This document shows, piece after piece, positions 1-7,137 of a DNA stretch of 23,763 nucleotides. Within the stretch, counting starts at the first letter, position 1; every line of letters starts with the position of its first letter. The translations under genes were made by a program, and so were the position numbers. The stretch spans positions 1-23,763 of the forward strand of contig JADGIB010000016.1 in assembly GCA_019683665.1 (NCBI GenBank), given 5' to 3'. Origin of the DNA: Solirubrobacteraceae bacterium. GTDB lineage: Bacteria; Actinomycetota; Thermoleophilia; Solirubrobacterales; Solirubrobacteraceae. Under the pieces are notes generated by a model. It was not told the origin of the DNA. It did not search any database and was given only the letters and a program-made list of their open reading frames with translations.

Positions 1-608
1 CCGTTGGCGTCGGCGGCGGGGGCCTGCGCCGGGGCGGCCTTCGCGGGCGCGCCGTTGGCGGACTGCAGGCGGGCGAGGACCTGGCCGACGGTGACGGTCT
101 CGCCCTGCTGCGCGAGGATCTCGGCCACGACGCCGCTGGCCGGCGACGGGACCTCGGCGTCGACCTTGTCGGTCGAGATCTCGACGAGCGTCTCGTCGGC
201 CTCGATCGGGTCGCCGACGGACTTGGCCCACTCGAGGATGACGCCCTCGGTGACCGACTCGCCCATCGCGGGCATCGTGATCTCGATCATGGCACCCGAG
301 CCATCGTCATCGCCGCCGGGGGCTTGAGCCTCGGGCGCGGACGTGGACGCCTCGCCCTCGCCGCTCTCGATCTCGCACAGGACGGTGCCGACGGTGACGG
401 TGTCGCCCTCGGCGGCGAGCACGCTGACGACGGTGCCGGCGGCAGGGGACGGGACCTCGGCGTCGACCTTGTCGGTGGAGATCTCGACGAGTACGTCGTC
501 GACGGCGACGCGGTCGCCTTCCTTGACGTGCCACTGGAGCACGACACCCTCGGTCACGGACTCGCCCATCTGGGGCATCGCGACCTGGACTCGGGTCTCA
601 ACTGCCAT
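1..608 (-). CDS. 2-oxoacid dehydrogenase E2 subunit, N-terminal part with two lipoyl domains (cut by window edge)
   Basis: This is the N-terminal 202 residues of a dihydrolipoamide acyltransferase, the core of a 2-oxoacid dehydrogenase complex. Two lipoyl domains are visible at about residues 5-82 and 107-182. Each carries the STDKVDAEVPSP motif, with the lipoylated lysine at residues 47 and 148. A flexible Ala/Pro/Glu/Gly linker joins them, and a second Ala/Pro linker runs off the edge. Tandem nearly identical lipoyl domains with DKVD are typical of actinobacterial SucB-type E2 (2-oxoglutarate or branched-chain/pyruvate). The substrate cannot be decided without the catalytic domain, which lies outside the window. 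The ATG start overlaps the end of the upstream DUF3817 gene by 11 bp, so it is probably the third gene of an operon led by the Nudix gene. No E1 or E3 gene lies on the visible side. Confidence 0.93.
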   Translation of the reverse strand, partial: MAVETRVQVAMPQMGESVTEGVVLQWHVKEGDRVAVDDVLVEISTDKVDAEVPSPAAGTVVSVLAAEGDTVTVGTVLCEIESGEGEASTSAPEAQAPGGDDDGSGAMIEITMPAMGESVTEGVILEWAKSVGDPIEADETLVEISTDKVDAEVPSPASGVVAEILAQQGETVTVGQVLARLQSANGAPAKAAPAQAPAADAN

Positions 609-978
609 CCGAGCCCTGACTGTAGCGCGCCGGGTCAGCGGGGGCGTGTCGCCTGCGCCGGCGCTGCTCGCGGACGAACTCGTAGGAGCCCACGAACGGG
701 CCGACGGCGCCGATGACGGCGACGGCCACGGCGATGCGCAGGGTGATGACGCGGGCGTGCAGCGCGAGGATCGTGGCGATGCACATGAGGATCCAGCCGA
801 TGCCGTGCGCCCAGCCCAGCCAGTGCTTGACGCCGTTGAGCCCGAGCGCCCAGGTCAGCAGCAGCCCGAAGTAGACGGCCGAGTGGGTGAACGAGGCGAT
901 CTCCAGGCGCTCGAAGGTGAGGACGCGGGCGACCGGGCCGCGCGGCGCGGCGGCCGGGCTGGCGGACCGGGCGCTCAC
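598..978 (-). CDS. DUF3817 family small integral membrane protein
   Basis: The 126-residue protein has a short polar N-terminus, then about three hydrophobic segments (residues 31-53, 57-77 and 78-98) and a basic tail with a run of five arginines near residue 106. The layout of ...THSAVYFGLL..., ...GWAHGIGWIL... and the C-terminal ...GPFVGSYEFV... fits the DUF3817 membrane family, which has no established function. The GTG start is chosen because it overlaps the upstream Nudix TGA in a 4-bp GTGA junction, implying translational coupling. Its own stop lies inside the E2 start region. A longer upstream extension would run through the Nudix gene in another frame and is rejected. Confidence 0.85.
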   Translation of the reverse strand: MSARSASPAAAPRGPVARVLTFERLEIASFTHSAVYFGLLLTWALGLNGVKHWLGWAHGIGWILMCIATILALHARVITLRIAVAVAVIGAVGPFVGSYEFVREQRRRRRHAPADPARYSQGSDGS

Positions 979-1631
979 GCCAGGAGCGCGGCCATCCGGC
1001 GCAGCTGCTGGTGGGCCTCGGCCGGCCAGTCGGCCGGGTCGGCGGGCCACCACGCGTAGGCGTCGTGCTCGTGGTCGGGGACGACCTGCGCCCCGGCGGG
1101 CAGCCAGGCGACCCCGACGAACATCGTCATCCGCCCGGGGAGCGCGATGAGCGCCTCGCCGGTGACCCGCTCCGGCTCGACCGACCACTCCTCGCGCAGC
1201 TCGCGCACGAGCGTGTCCATCGGGTTCTCCTGCGGATCGACGGCGCCGCCCGCGCCGAGCGCCCACTGCCCGGCCCACGAGGCCAGCCAGGAGGCGCGGC
1301 GGCCCGCCAGCCAGCGGCCCTCGTGGTCGCGCGTGACGCACAGGGCCGAGAGGCTGTCGCAGGCGTCCTCGCCGAGGCGCAGCGCCCAGCGCACCGGCTG
1401 CAGCTCGAGGATGAGCCGCCCGTCGGGGTCGACCCGGTGGCCGGCGAGACGGGCGGCGAACCCGTCGTGGCTCGGCGACCCGCGCTCGCGCAGGGCGGCG
1501 ATCGCCTCGTCGGCGGCCGTCGCCTGCTCGGCGCTCGGCTCGTACGGGTCGGTCCGCCAGCGCGCCTCGACCGCGTCCGGGGCCCACGGGCCCCGGGCCA
1601 GGAGGGCGGGAAGCGTCGGCGGGTTCACCAC
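975..1631 (-). CDS. Nudix hydrolase
   Basis: The 218-residue protein carries a near-canonical Nudix box at residues 129-151: G129, E135, then R143-E144-L145-R146-E147-E148. The glycine expected near the end of the box is serine (S150). Nudix enzymes cleave nucleoside diphosphates linked to another group using Mg2+ held by the box glutamates; the substrate here is unknown. The N-terminal 90 residues precede the Nudix fold and may aid dimerisation or recognition. Trp-rich segments (WLASWAGQW, YAWWPADPADW) are notable. It is the first gene of a three-gene operon with DUF3817 and E2. Two consecutive GTG codons open the gene. The first is used because a TAAGCT hexamer lies six bases upstream, suggesting a leaderless message. 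Confidence 0.88.
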   Translation of the reverse strand: MVNPPTLPALLARGPWAPDAVEARWRTDPYEPSAEQATAADEAIAALRERGSPSHDGFAARLAGHRVDPDGRLILELQPVRWALRLGEDACDSLSALCVTRDHEGRWLAGRRASWLASWAGQWALGAGGAVDPQENPMDTLVRELREEWSVEPERVTGEALIALPGRMTMFVGVAWLPAGAQVVPDHEHDAYAWWPADPADWPAEAHQQLRRMAALLA

Positions 1632-1637
1632 GCCCTC

Positions 1638-1647
1638 AGCTTAGACT
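1638..1647. promoter_or_regulatory. Overlapping divergent -10 elements (Nudix / flavoprotein)
   Basis: In the 22-bp gap between the Nudix and flavoprotein starts, the plus strand has TAGACT at 1642-1647, six bases before GTG 1654. The minus strand has TAAGCT at 1643-1638, six bases before GTG 1631. The two hexamers share two bases. Both fit TANNNT and the spacing expected for leaderless transcription. This is inferred from sequence only. Confidence 0.6.
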
Positions 1648-1653
1648 CGCGCC

Positions 1654-3243
1654 GTGGCGCGACGGCGCAAGCACTGGGGATGGGGCTACGAGGACGAGGC
1701 CGTGTCGGCCGCCGACGCCGCCGGCGCGTCCGCGCTCGTGGAGGAGCGGCTCGGGTTCGCGGCCCAGGCGCCGGAGGAGCCGGTGCCGCTGGAGGCCGCC
1801 GCCCTGCGCGCGCCGCGGCCGCTGCCGCCGCCCCCGGCCGGCGTGCCGTGGGACGTCTCCGACCACGCGCGCGCGACGCACGCGTGGGGGAAGTCGTACC
1901 TGGACGTGGTGCGGGCGCTGCGCGGGCGCTTCGACCACGCGCCCGACGCCGTGGCGCGGCCCGGCGACGAGTGCCAGGTCGCGGTCGTGCTCGAGTGGGC
2001 GACCGAGCACGGCGTCGCCGTCGTCCCCTACGGCGGCGGCACCTCGGTCGTCGGCGGCGTGACGCCCGCGGTCGACGGGCCGGTCGTCTCGCTCGACCTC
2101 GGCGCGCTCGACGCCGTCCTCGAGGTCGATCCGGTGTCGCGCGCGGCCCGCGTCCAGGCCGGGATCCTCGGCCCCGAGCTGGAGCGGCGGCTGCGCGAGC
2201 ACGATCTCACGCTGCGCCACTTCCCGCAGTCGTTCGAGCTGTCGACGCTCGGCGGCTGGATCGCCACCCGCGCCGGCGGGCACTTCGCGACCGGTCCGAC
2301 GCACATCGACGACCTCGTCGAGTCGGTGCGGGCGCTCACGCCCGCGGGGACGTGGGCGTCGCGGCGGCTGCCCGGCTCGGGCGCCGGCCCCAGCCCGGAC
2401 CGCTGGCTGCTCGGCTCGGAGGGGGTCCTCGGCGTCATCACCGAGGCGTGGGTCCGCGTCCAGCCGCGCCCGCGCCACCGGGCCTCGCGCGCGGTGCGCC
2501 TCCCGTCGCTGGAGCTGGGGGCCGAGGCGGTGCGGACGATCGTCCAGGCCGGCCTGCGGCCCGCGAACTGCCGGCTCGTCGACGCCGCCGAGGCCGCGTT
2601 CAGCGGGGCGGGCGACGGCCGCCACGCGCTGCTCGTGCTCGGGTTCGAGTCCGTCGACGCCCCGGTCGACGGGCTGCTCGCCCGCGGGCTGGAGCTGTGC
2701 GCGGAGGCGGGCGGCACGTGGGACGAGCCCGCCGGGGCCGGCCACCGCGAAGGCGCCGCCGGCGCGTGGCGAGAGGCGTTCCTGCGCGCCCCGTACCTGC
2801 GCGACGTGCTCGTCATGCTCGGCGTCCTCACCGAGACGTTCGAGACCGCGGTCACGTGGGAGCGGCTGCCGGCGCTGCACGCCGCGGTGCGCGACGCGGC
2901 GCGGGGCGCGCTCGGCGACGAGCGCGCGCTCGTGACCTGCCGGATCACGCACGCCTACCCGGACGGGTGCGCGCCGTACTTCACCGTGCTCGCGCCCGCG
3001 CGGCGCGGCGACGAGGAGGCGCAGTGGTGGGCGGTCAAGCGCGCGGCGTCGGAGGCGCTGCTGGCCGCCGGCGGGACGATCACCCACCACCACGCCGTCG
3101 GCCGCGACCACCGCCCCTGGTACGACCGCCAGCGGCCCGACCCGTTCGCCGACGCCCTGCGCGCGGCGAAGGCGGCGGTCGACCCGGCCGGGATCCTCAA
3201 CCCGGGCGTCCTCGTCGACCCGCTCGCCCTCCCGCCGTCCTGA
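1654..3243 (+). CDS. FAD-binding oxidoreductase, alkyldihydroxyacetonephosphate synthase (AGPS)-like
   Basis: The 529-residue flavoprotein belongs to the vanillyl-alcohol-oxidase/PCMH superfamily. The FAD-binding part shows ARPGDECQVA (101-110), the pyrophosphate loop PYGGGTSVVGG (125-135) and GSEGVLGVITEA (254-265). The C-terminal cap contains THHHAVGRDH with the histidine triplet at 478-480, as in alkylglycerone-phosphate synthases. The N-terminal KHWGWGYED also resembles that subfamily. AGPS exchanges the acyl chain of acyl-DHAP for a fatty alcohol to make ether lipids. Many bacterial relatives are simply annotated FAD-linked oxidases, so the exact reaction is uncertain. The GTG start sits six bases after a -10 TAGACT. 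The downstream reductase follows after 22 bp with its own -10, and no lipid gene is adjacent to settle the function. Confidence 0.85.
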   Translation: MARRRKHWGWGYEDEAVSAADAAGASALVEERLGFAAQAPEEPVPLEAAALRAPRPLPPPPAGVPWDVSDHARATHAWGKSYLDVVRALRGRFDHAPDAVARPGDECQVAVVLEWATEHGVAVVPYGGGTSVVGGVTPAVDGPVVSLDLGALDAVLEVDPVSRAARVQAGILGPELERRLREHDLTLRHFPQSFELSTLGGWIATRAGGHFATGPTHIDDLVESVRALTPAGTWASRRLPGSGAGPSPDRWLLGSEGVLGVITEAWVRVQPRPRHRASRAVRLPSLELGAEAVRTIVQAGLRPANCRLVDAAEAAFSGAGDGRHALLVLGFESVDAPVDGLLARGLELCAEAGGTWDEPAGAGHREGAAGAWREAFLRAPYLRDVLVMLGVLTETFETAVTWERLPALHAAVRDAARGALGDERALVTCRITHAYPDGCAPYFTVLAPARRGDEEAQWWAVKRAASEALLAAGGTITHHHAVGRDHRPWYDRQRPDPFADALRAAKAAVDPAGILNPGVLVDPLALPPS

Positions 3244-3252
3244 GCGGGCGCC

Positions 3253-3258
3253 TACGCT
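3253..3258 (+). promoter_or_regulatory. -10 element TACGCT for the ketopantoate-reductase-like gene
   Basis: TACGCT ends seven bases before ATG 3266 in the 22-bp gap after the flavoprotein gene. No Shine-Dalgarno sequence is present in the gap, so the message is probably leaderless. Confidence 0.5.
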
Positions 3259-3265
3259 GCGCGCC

Positions 3266-4153
3266 ATGACACGCGTGGCGGTGCTCGGGCCCGGCGGCGT
3301 GGGCGGGTTCGTCGCCGCCGCGCTCGCGCGGGCGGGGGTGGCGACCACCGTCGTCGCTCGCGAGGCGACCGCCGCCGCGATCGCCGACCGCGGGCTGCGG
3401 GTCCGCAGCGCGCGGCTGGGCGCCGTCGAGGCCCGCCCGGCCGCGACCGCCCGCCTCGACGACGACGTCGACGTGCTCGTCGTCGCGACGCGGGCCGCCG
3501 CGCTCGACGCGGCGCTCGAGCGGGTCGCGGGCGAGCCGGGGCTCGTCGTCCCGCTGCTCGACGGCCTCGACCACGTGGCCGCGCTGCGCGCCCGGTTCGG
3601 GCCGCGGGCGGTCGTCGCCGCGATCGACGTCGACGCCGAGCGCGTCGGGCCCGGCGAGGTCGAGGAGCGCGGCGGCGCGGTCCGCGTCGAGCTGGCCGCC
3701 GACGCGCCGGCGGCCCGCCCGCGGCTGGCCGCGCTGGTCGACGTCCTGCGCGCGGCCGAGCTGCCGGCCCGGCTCGGCGACGGCGAGGCGCCGGTCCTGT
3801 GGCGGCGGCTGGCCGGCCTCGTCGCGCCGTCGCTGGCCACCGCCGCCCACGGGCTGCCGATCGGGCCGATCCGCGACCACCCGCGCCGGCGCCTCGACCT
3901 CGAGGACGCCGTCGACGAGACGGTCGCGGTCGCGCGGGCCGAGGGCGCGGCCCTCGACGCCAACGCGACCCTGCGCGCGCTGTGGGCGCTCGACCCGGCC
4001 GCGACGACCGCGATGGCCCGCGACGTCGCCGCCGGCCGCGAGCCCGAGCTCGACGCGATCGCCGGCGCCGTCGTGCGCCGCGGCGCCGCCCACGGGCTCG
4101 CCTGCCCGGCCGTCGAGCGGCTCGCGCAGCGGGTCCGCGAGCGCCTGGCGTGA
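3266..4153 (+). CDS. Ketopantoate reductase (ApbA/PanE)-like protein with substituted active-site residues
   Basis: The 295-residue protein has an N-terminal Rossmann NAD(P) loop (GPGGVGGF, residues 8-15) and a helical C-terminal domain. Its conserved tail ...ARDVAAGREPELDAIAGAVV... (251-270) matches the PanE signature with the acidic residue before the I-x-G segment. PanE reduces 2-dehydropantoate to pantoate in CoA synthesis. Several positions usually conserved in PanE differ: the lysine of the KAxQ segment is R76, the asparagine of the NG motif is D99, the lysine of the WxKL motif is R181, and the asparagines that normally follow are G184 and P188. It may therefore act on another 2-keto acid or be a divergent, weak reductase. 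The family call is firm; the substrate is not. Confidence 0.85.
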   Translation: MTRVAVLGPGGVGGFVAAALARAGVATTVVAREATAAAIADRGLRVRSARLGAVEARPAATARLDDDVDVLVVATRAAALDAALERVAGEPGLVVPLLDGLDHVAALRARFGPRAVVAAIDVDAERVGPGEVEERGGAVRVELAADAPAARPRLAALVDVLRAAELPARLGDGEAPVLWRRLAGLVAPSLATAAHGLPIGPIRDHPRRRLDLEDAVDETVAVARAEGAALDANATLRALWALDPAATTAMARDVAAGREPELDAIAGAVVRRGAAHGLACPAVERLAQRVRERLA

Positions 4154-4215
4154 GCGCCGCCGGGCGGCCGCGCCGGGCGGCCCGCGCGGGGCGTTGCGCG
4201 TCGCGCCGCGTTCGG

Positions 4216-4221
4216 TAGCCT
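4216..4221 (+). promoter_or_regulatory. -10 element TAGCCT for the 110-residue protein
   Basis: TAGCCT ends nine bases before ATG 4231, in an otherwise almost pure G+C spacer. It implies a leader of only about 0-3 bases. Confidence 0.45.
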
Positions 4222-4230
4222 GACGGCGCG

Positions 4231-4563
4231 ATGTCGGATCCGTCGAAGGTGGGCAAGAACCTGCGGGCGTTCCAGATGGCGCTGAACGCCCACGACCGCG
4301 AGAACCCGACCCACACCGCGTGGGGCATCGGGCTGTCGCATTTCGACATGGAGCGCCTCGGCTTCGAGGAGGGCGAGGAGATCCTGCCCGGCATCATCAT
4401 CCAGACCGACGGCGGCACCTCGGGCAACTTCCGCGTCCTCTGCGACGGCGACCACGACCAGGGCCGCGTGGAGGAGGAGGCCGAGGTCGTCGAGGCCGTG
4501 GCCACGCAGACCGTCGGCGTCCCGGCCGGGGGCGACGAGCCCGGCCGCATCCGCGAGATCTGA
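4231..4563 (+). CDS. Conserved-looking hypothetical protein (110 aa)
   Basis: I do not recognise this family. The protein is soluble and acidic, with no signal peptide or membrane segment. The first 65 residues look folded (KNLRAFQMALNAHDRENP, WGIGLSHFDMERLGFEEGEE, ILPGIIIQTDGGTSGNFRVL). The C-terminal 40 residues are an acidic, Val/Glu-rich tail. It reads as a real gene because of the TAGCCT -10 at near-leaderless distance, codon use like its neighbours and a hairpin terminator just after the stop. It is convergent with the Ppx/GppA gene and stands alone. The GGTSGNFRVLCDGDHD stretch could be a ligand loop, but that is a guess. Confidence 0.75.
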   Translation: MSDPSKVGKNLRAFQMALNAHDRENPTHTAWGIGLSHFDMERLGFEEGEEILPGIIIQTDGGTSGNFRVLCDGDHDQGRVEEEAEVVEAVATQTVGVPAGGDEPGRIREI

Positions 4564-4572
4564 GGCGGACGC

Positions 4573-4617
4573 CCGCCCGAGGGGCTCGGCGCGCCTCGGC
4601 GGCTGAGCCCCGGGCGG
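4573..4617. terminator. GC-rich hairpin between convergent genes
   Basis: The arms 4573-4578/4612-4617 (CCGCCC with GGGCGG) and 4581-4587/4605-4611 (GGGGCTC with GAGCCCC) make a 13-bp stem with a two-base bulge and a 17-base loop. It lies in the 66-bp gap between two convergent genes. There is no U-run on either strand, so it would be a hairpin-type bidirectional terminator rather than a classical one. Confidence 0.55.
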
Positions 4618-4629
4618 CCCCGGCCGCGG

Positions 4630-6141
4630 TCAGCGGATGCGCAGCCCGCGGCCGAACGCGCGGCCGAACAGGTCGATCTCGCGCTCGGCCGCCCAGCGCG
4701 CGACGTTGACCCCGGCCCCGTCCTCGGCGCGCAGCGTCAGCGTCACCGTCCCGTCGCCGTCGGCCTCCAGGTCGGCGTCGCGGACGATCTGGTCGCGGGC
4801 GCGCTCGATGCCCTCGGCCAGGCGCAGCAGCGTCGCCCCGCGCCGCAGCAGCTCCTGGTCGCCGCGGCCGACGAGCGGGGCGAGGTCGGCCGCGAACGAC
4901 GGCGACCCCTTGCGGTGGTAGCGGGCCATCTCGGCGACGATCGCCAGCTCGCGCGGGGCGAACCCCGGCAGCCCCGAGTTGAGGATGAGGTAGCGGGTGT
5001 GCTTGTGGTGGTCGTCGTAGTCGACGGCCATGCCGATGTCGTGCAGGACGGCGGCCGCCCACACGAGCTCGCGCTCGGCCGGGTCGCCCGGGTGCAGCCC
5101 CAGCCGCGCGAGCTGGTCGAACATCGACAGCGCCAGCCGCGCGACGTGCTCGGCGTGCGGGCCCTGCGCCCGGTACTGGGCGGCGAGGTTGCGGACGCTC
5201 GCGCGGCGCACGTCCGGGAAGAGGGGCGGGTCGGCGGGCGCGAGGTGGCGCTCGAAGAAGACGCCCTCGCGCAGGCCCGCCTCGGTCACCTCGACCCCGT
5301 CGAAGCCGCCGGCCTCGACGACGGCCTGCACGACGACGGCGCCGGCGAGGATGATGTCGGCGCGCGCCGGCTTGATGCCCGCGACCCTGCGGCGCTCGGC
5401 GGCCGGCAGCGCGGCGAGCTCGTCGACGAGCGCGCCGAGCGCCTCGGGCGTGAGGCGGGCGCCCTGGACGCCGATCGACGGCAGGCCGGCGGCGGCGCCG
5501 GCCGCGGCCGCGAGGTTGCGGACCGTCCCGCCGATCGCGACGAGCCGCTCCCCGGTCCGCGCCACCCACGGCTCGGCCGCGAGCCGCTCGGCGACGTGGG
5601 CGCGCAGCCGGTCGAGCTGCCTGGGCGACGCCGGGCCGCCGTCGGCCAGGAAGCGCTCGGTCATCCGCACCGCGCCCAGCGGCCAGGAGGCCAGGTGCGC
5701 CGCGCGGCGGTCCTCGACGGCGACGAGCTGCATCGAGCCGCCGCCGAGGTCGAGGACGGCCCCGTCGGCGAGCGTCGTCGAGTTGACCGCGGCGAGGTAG
5801 CCGTAGCGGGCCTCCTCCTCGCGAGACAGGACCCGCACCGGGACCGCCGCGCGCGCGACGAACTCGGCCCCGTTGGCGGCGTCGCGGATCGCCGACGTGG
5901 CGACGGCGACGACGTCGTCGATCCCCGTCGCCCGGCAGAAGTGGTCGAACACCTCGACGACCGACCAGCCGCGGGCCATCCGCTCGGCGCTCAGCCCGCC
6001 GGTCTCGGCCAGCCCCGCGCCGATCCGCACGGCCTCGTAGATCTCGTCGGTGCGACGCCACCAGCCGTCGGCGGCGGAGAAGACGACGAGGCGGAACGAG
6101 TTGGAGCCGAGATCGGCCACCGCCGTGCGCCGCGGGCCCAT
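4630..6141 (-). CDS. Ppx/GppA family phosphatase with C-terminal HD domain (exopolyphosphatase / pppGpp phosphatase)
   Basis: The 503-residue protein has the actin-like phosphatase fold followed by an HD domain. Visible motifs are the first phosphate loop (ADLGSNSFRLVV, 9-20), the REEEARYGY segment with the catalytic glutamate (107-115), the second phosphate loop DLGGGS (131-136) and IGGTVRNLA (203-211). The HD part has H331, the HDIG motif (367-370), HHKH (378-381) and H409. Such proteins remove terminal phosphate from polyphosphate or convert pppGpp to ppGpp; sequence alone does not separate the two. The length is that of the two-domain PPX class. ATG 6141 is chosen because the Rossmann-like first strand begins within ten residues and TACCCT lies nine bases upstream. 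Confidence 0.9.
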   Translation of the reverse strand: MGPRRTAVADLGSNSFRLVVFSAADGWWRRTDEIYEAVRIGAGLAETGGLSAERMARGWSVVEVFDHFCRATGIDDVVAVATSAIRDAANGAEFVARAAVPVRVLSREEEARYGYLAAVNSTTLADGAVLDLGGGSMQLVAVEDRRAAHLASWPLGAVRMTERFLADGGPASPRQLDRLRAHVAERLAAEPWVARTGERLVAIGGTVRNLAAAAGAAAGLPSIGVQGARLTPEALGALVDELAALPAAERRRVAGIKPARADIILAGAVVVQAVVEAGGFDGVEVTEAGLREGVFFERHLAPADPPLFPDVRRASVRNLAAQYRAQGPHAEHVARLALSMFDQLARLGLHPGDPAERELVWAAAVLHDIGMAVDYDDHHKHTRYLILNSGLPGFAPRELAIVAEMARYHRKGSPSFAADLAPLVGRGDQELLRRGATLLRLAEGIERARDQIVRDADLEADGDGTVTLTLRAEDGAGVNVARWAAEREIDLFGRAFGRGLRIR

Positions 6142-6150
6142 GACGCCGCC

Positions 6151-6156
6151 AGGGTA
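6151..6156 (-). promoter_or_regulatory. -10 element TACCCT for Ppx/GppA
   Basis: Read on the minus strand, TACCCT ends nine bases before ATG 6141. It is the only TANNNT between this gene and the inverted repeat at 6186. Confidence 0.45.
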
Positions 6157-6185
6157 CCCGGGCCCCGGCGGGGGCGAGCCGGCCG

Positions 6186-6237
6186 CCGTTGTCGCCTCGT
6201 GACCGGTATGCGACCGCGACACGACAACGATCGCCGG
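6186..6237 (+). repeat. Left inverted repeat, itself a palindrome
   Basis: The blocks CCGTTGTCG (6186-6194), ATGCGACCGCGA (6208-6219) and CGACAACGATCGCCGG (6222-6237) are identical to the reverse complement of the right copy; the 13 bases between the first two blocks are mostly different. Within this copy CGTTGTCG (6187-6194) pairs with CGACAACG (6222-6229). An inner CGGT/ACCG stem puts the start codon ATG 6208 in its five-base loop. Confidence 0.8.
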
Positions 6238-7137
6238 GTGGCGGCGCTGGCCACCCGGCAGCACGGCCTCGTCACCCGCGTCCAGGCGCGCGCCCTCGGC
6301 CTCTCCGGCAGCGCGATCGCGCGGCGGCTGGCCGCCGGCCGGCTCATCGCCGTGCACCCCGGCGTGTACGCGGTCGGGCACGCCGCGCTCAGCGTCCGCG
6401 GCGTCTGGCTGGCCGCCGTCCTCGCCTGCGGGCCGCGCGCCGCGCTGAGCCACGGCAGCGCCGCGCTGCTGTGGGAGATCGGACGCGGCGTGCCCCGCCG
6501 GATCCACGTGACCGTGCCGGGGACCGCCGGGCGCGACGCGCCCCGCGGCGTGCGCCTGCACCGCTACCGGTCGCTGGACCCGGACGCCGACGTGACCGTC
6601 CGCGACGGGATCCCGGTGACGACCGTCGAGCGGACGCTGCTCGACCTCGCGACCGCCCGCCCGCCGCGCGTCGTCCGGCGGGCGTTCGCGCAGGCCGACG
6701 TCATGCGGATCCTCGACGTCGGGGAGGTCGGCCGGCTCGTCGCCGCCCACCCGCGTCGCCGCGGCAGTCGCGTCGTCGCCGCCATCGCCGCCGAGCACCG
6801 GCCGGAGGGCCGCGGCCTCAGCCGCTCGGACTTCGAGGACCGGCTCGTCGAGCTCTGCGAGCGGCACGGCCTCCCGCGCCCAAAGGTCAACGCCGAGATC
6901 GCGGGCCTCGAGGTCGACGTGTCCTGGCCCGACGCGGGCGTCGTCGCCGAGGCCGACGGCTACGAGTTCCACCGCACCCGGGCGGCGTTCGAGCGCGACC
7001 GCGAGCGCGACGCGATCCTCACCGCGGCCGGGTGCGTCGTCCACCGGTTCACCGAGCGCCAGGTCACGCGCGCCCCGGCCACCGTCATCGCCGCGCTCCG
7101 GCGATCGTTGTCGGATCGCGGTCGCATCGCGACGTGA
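6208..7137 (+). CDS. AbiEi-like N-terminal / DUF559-type (PD-(D/E)XK-like) C-terminal protein
   Basis: The 309-residue protein has two parts. Residues 9-60 (ALATRQHGLVTRVQARALGL, then AIARRLAAGRLIAVHPGVYAVGH) look like the winged-helix AbiEi-type antitoxin N-terminal domain. Residues 205-300 look like a DUF559/Vsr-like domain, with E210 in the first helix, D237 (EVDVSWPD), E248-x-D250 (VAEADGYEFH) and the RDRERD segment, consistent with a PD-(D/E)XK nuclease core. In this superfamily these acidic residues bind Mg2+ for DNA cleavage; activity here is inferred. No partner toxin gene is adjacent. The ATG at 6208 lies in the left inverted repeat. GTG 6199 is a possible earlier start. The family is common in Thermoleophilia as I recall it, usually with unknown role. 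Confidence 0.82.
   Translation: MRPRHDNDRRVAALATRQHGLVTRVQARALGLSGSAIARRLAAGRLIAVHPGVYAVGHAALSVRGVWLAAVLACGPRAALSHGSAALLWEIGRGVPRRIHVTVPGTAGRDAPRGVRLHRYRSLDPDADVTVRDGIPVTTVERTLLDLATARPPRVVRRAFAQADVMRILDVGEVGRLVAAHPRRRGSRVVAAIAAEHRPEGRGLSRSDFEDRLVELCERHGLPRPKVNAEIAGLEVDVSWPDAGVVAEADGYEFHRTRAAFERDRERDAILTAAGCVVHRFTERQVTRAPATVIAALRRSLSDRGRIAT

Noticed and set aside
1636..4455. Very long minus-strand open frame opposite the flavoprotein and reductase genes
   Set aside because: Low-complexity Arg/Ala/Gly-rich translation, no domain, and the plus strand carries clear families; a high-GC shadow frame.
6199..6201. GTG as the start of the AbiEi/DUF559 protein
   Set aside because: It adds only three residues, and the ATG at 6208 begins a block conserved in both arms; neither has a clear -10, so this is left as an alternative.
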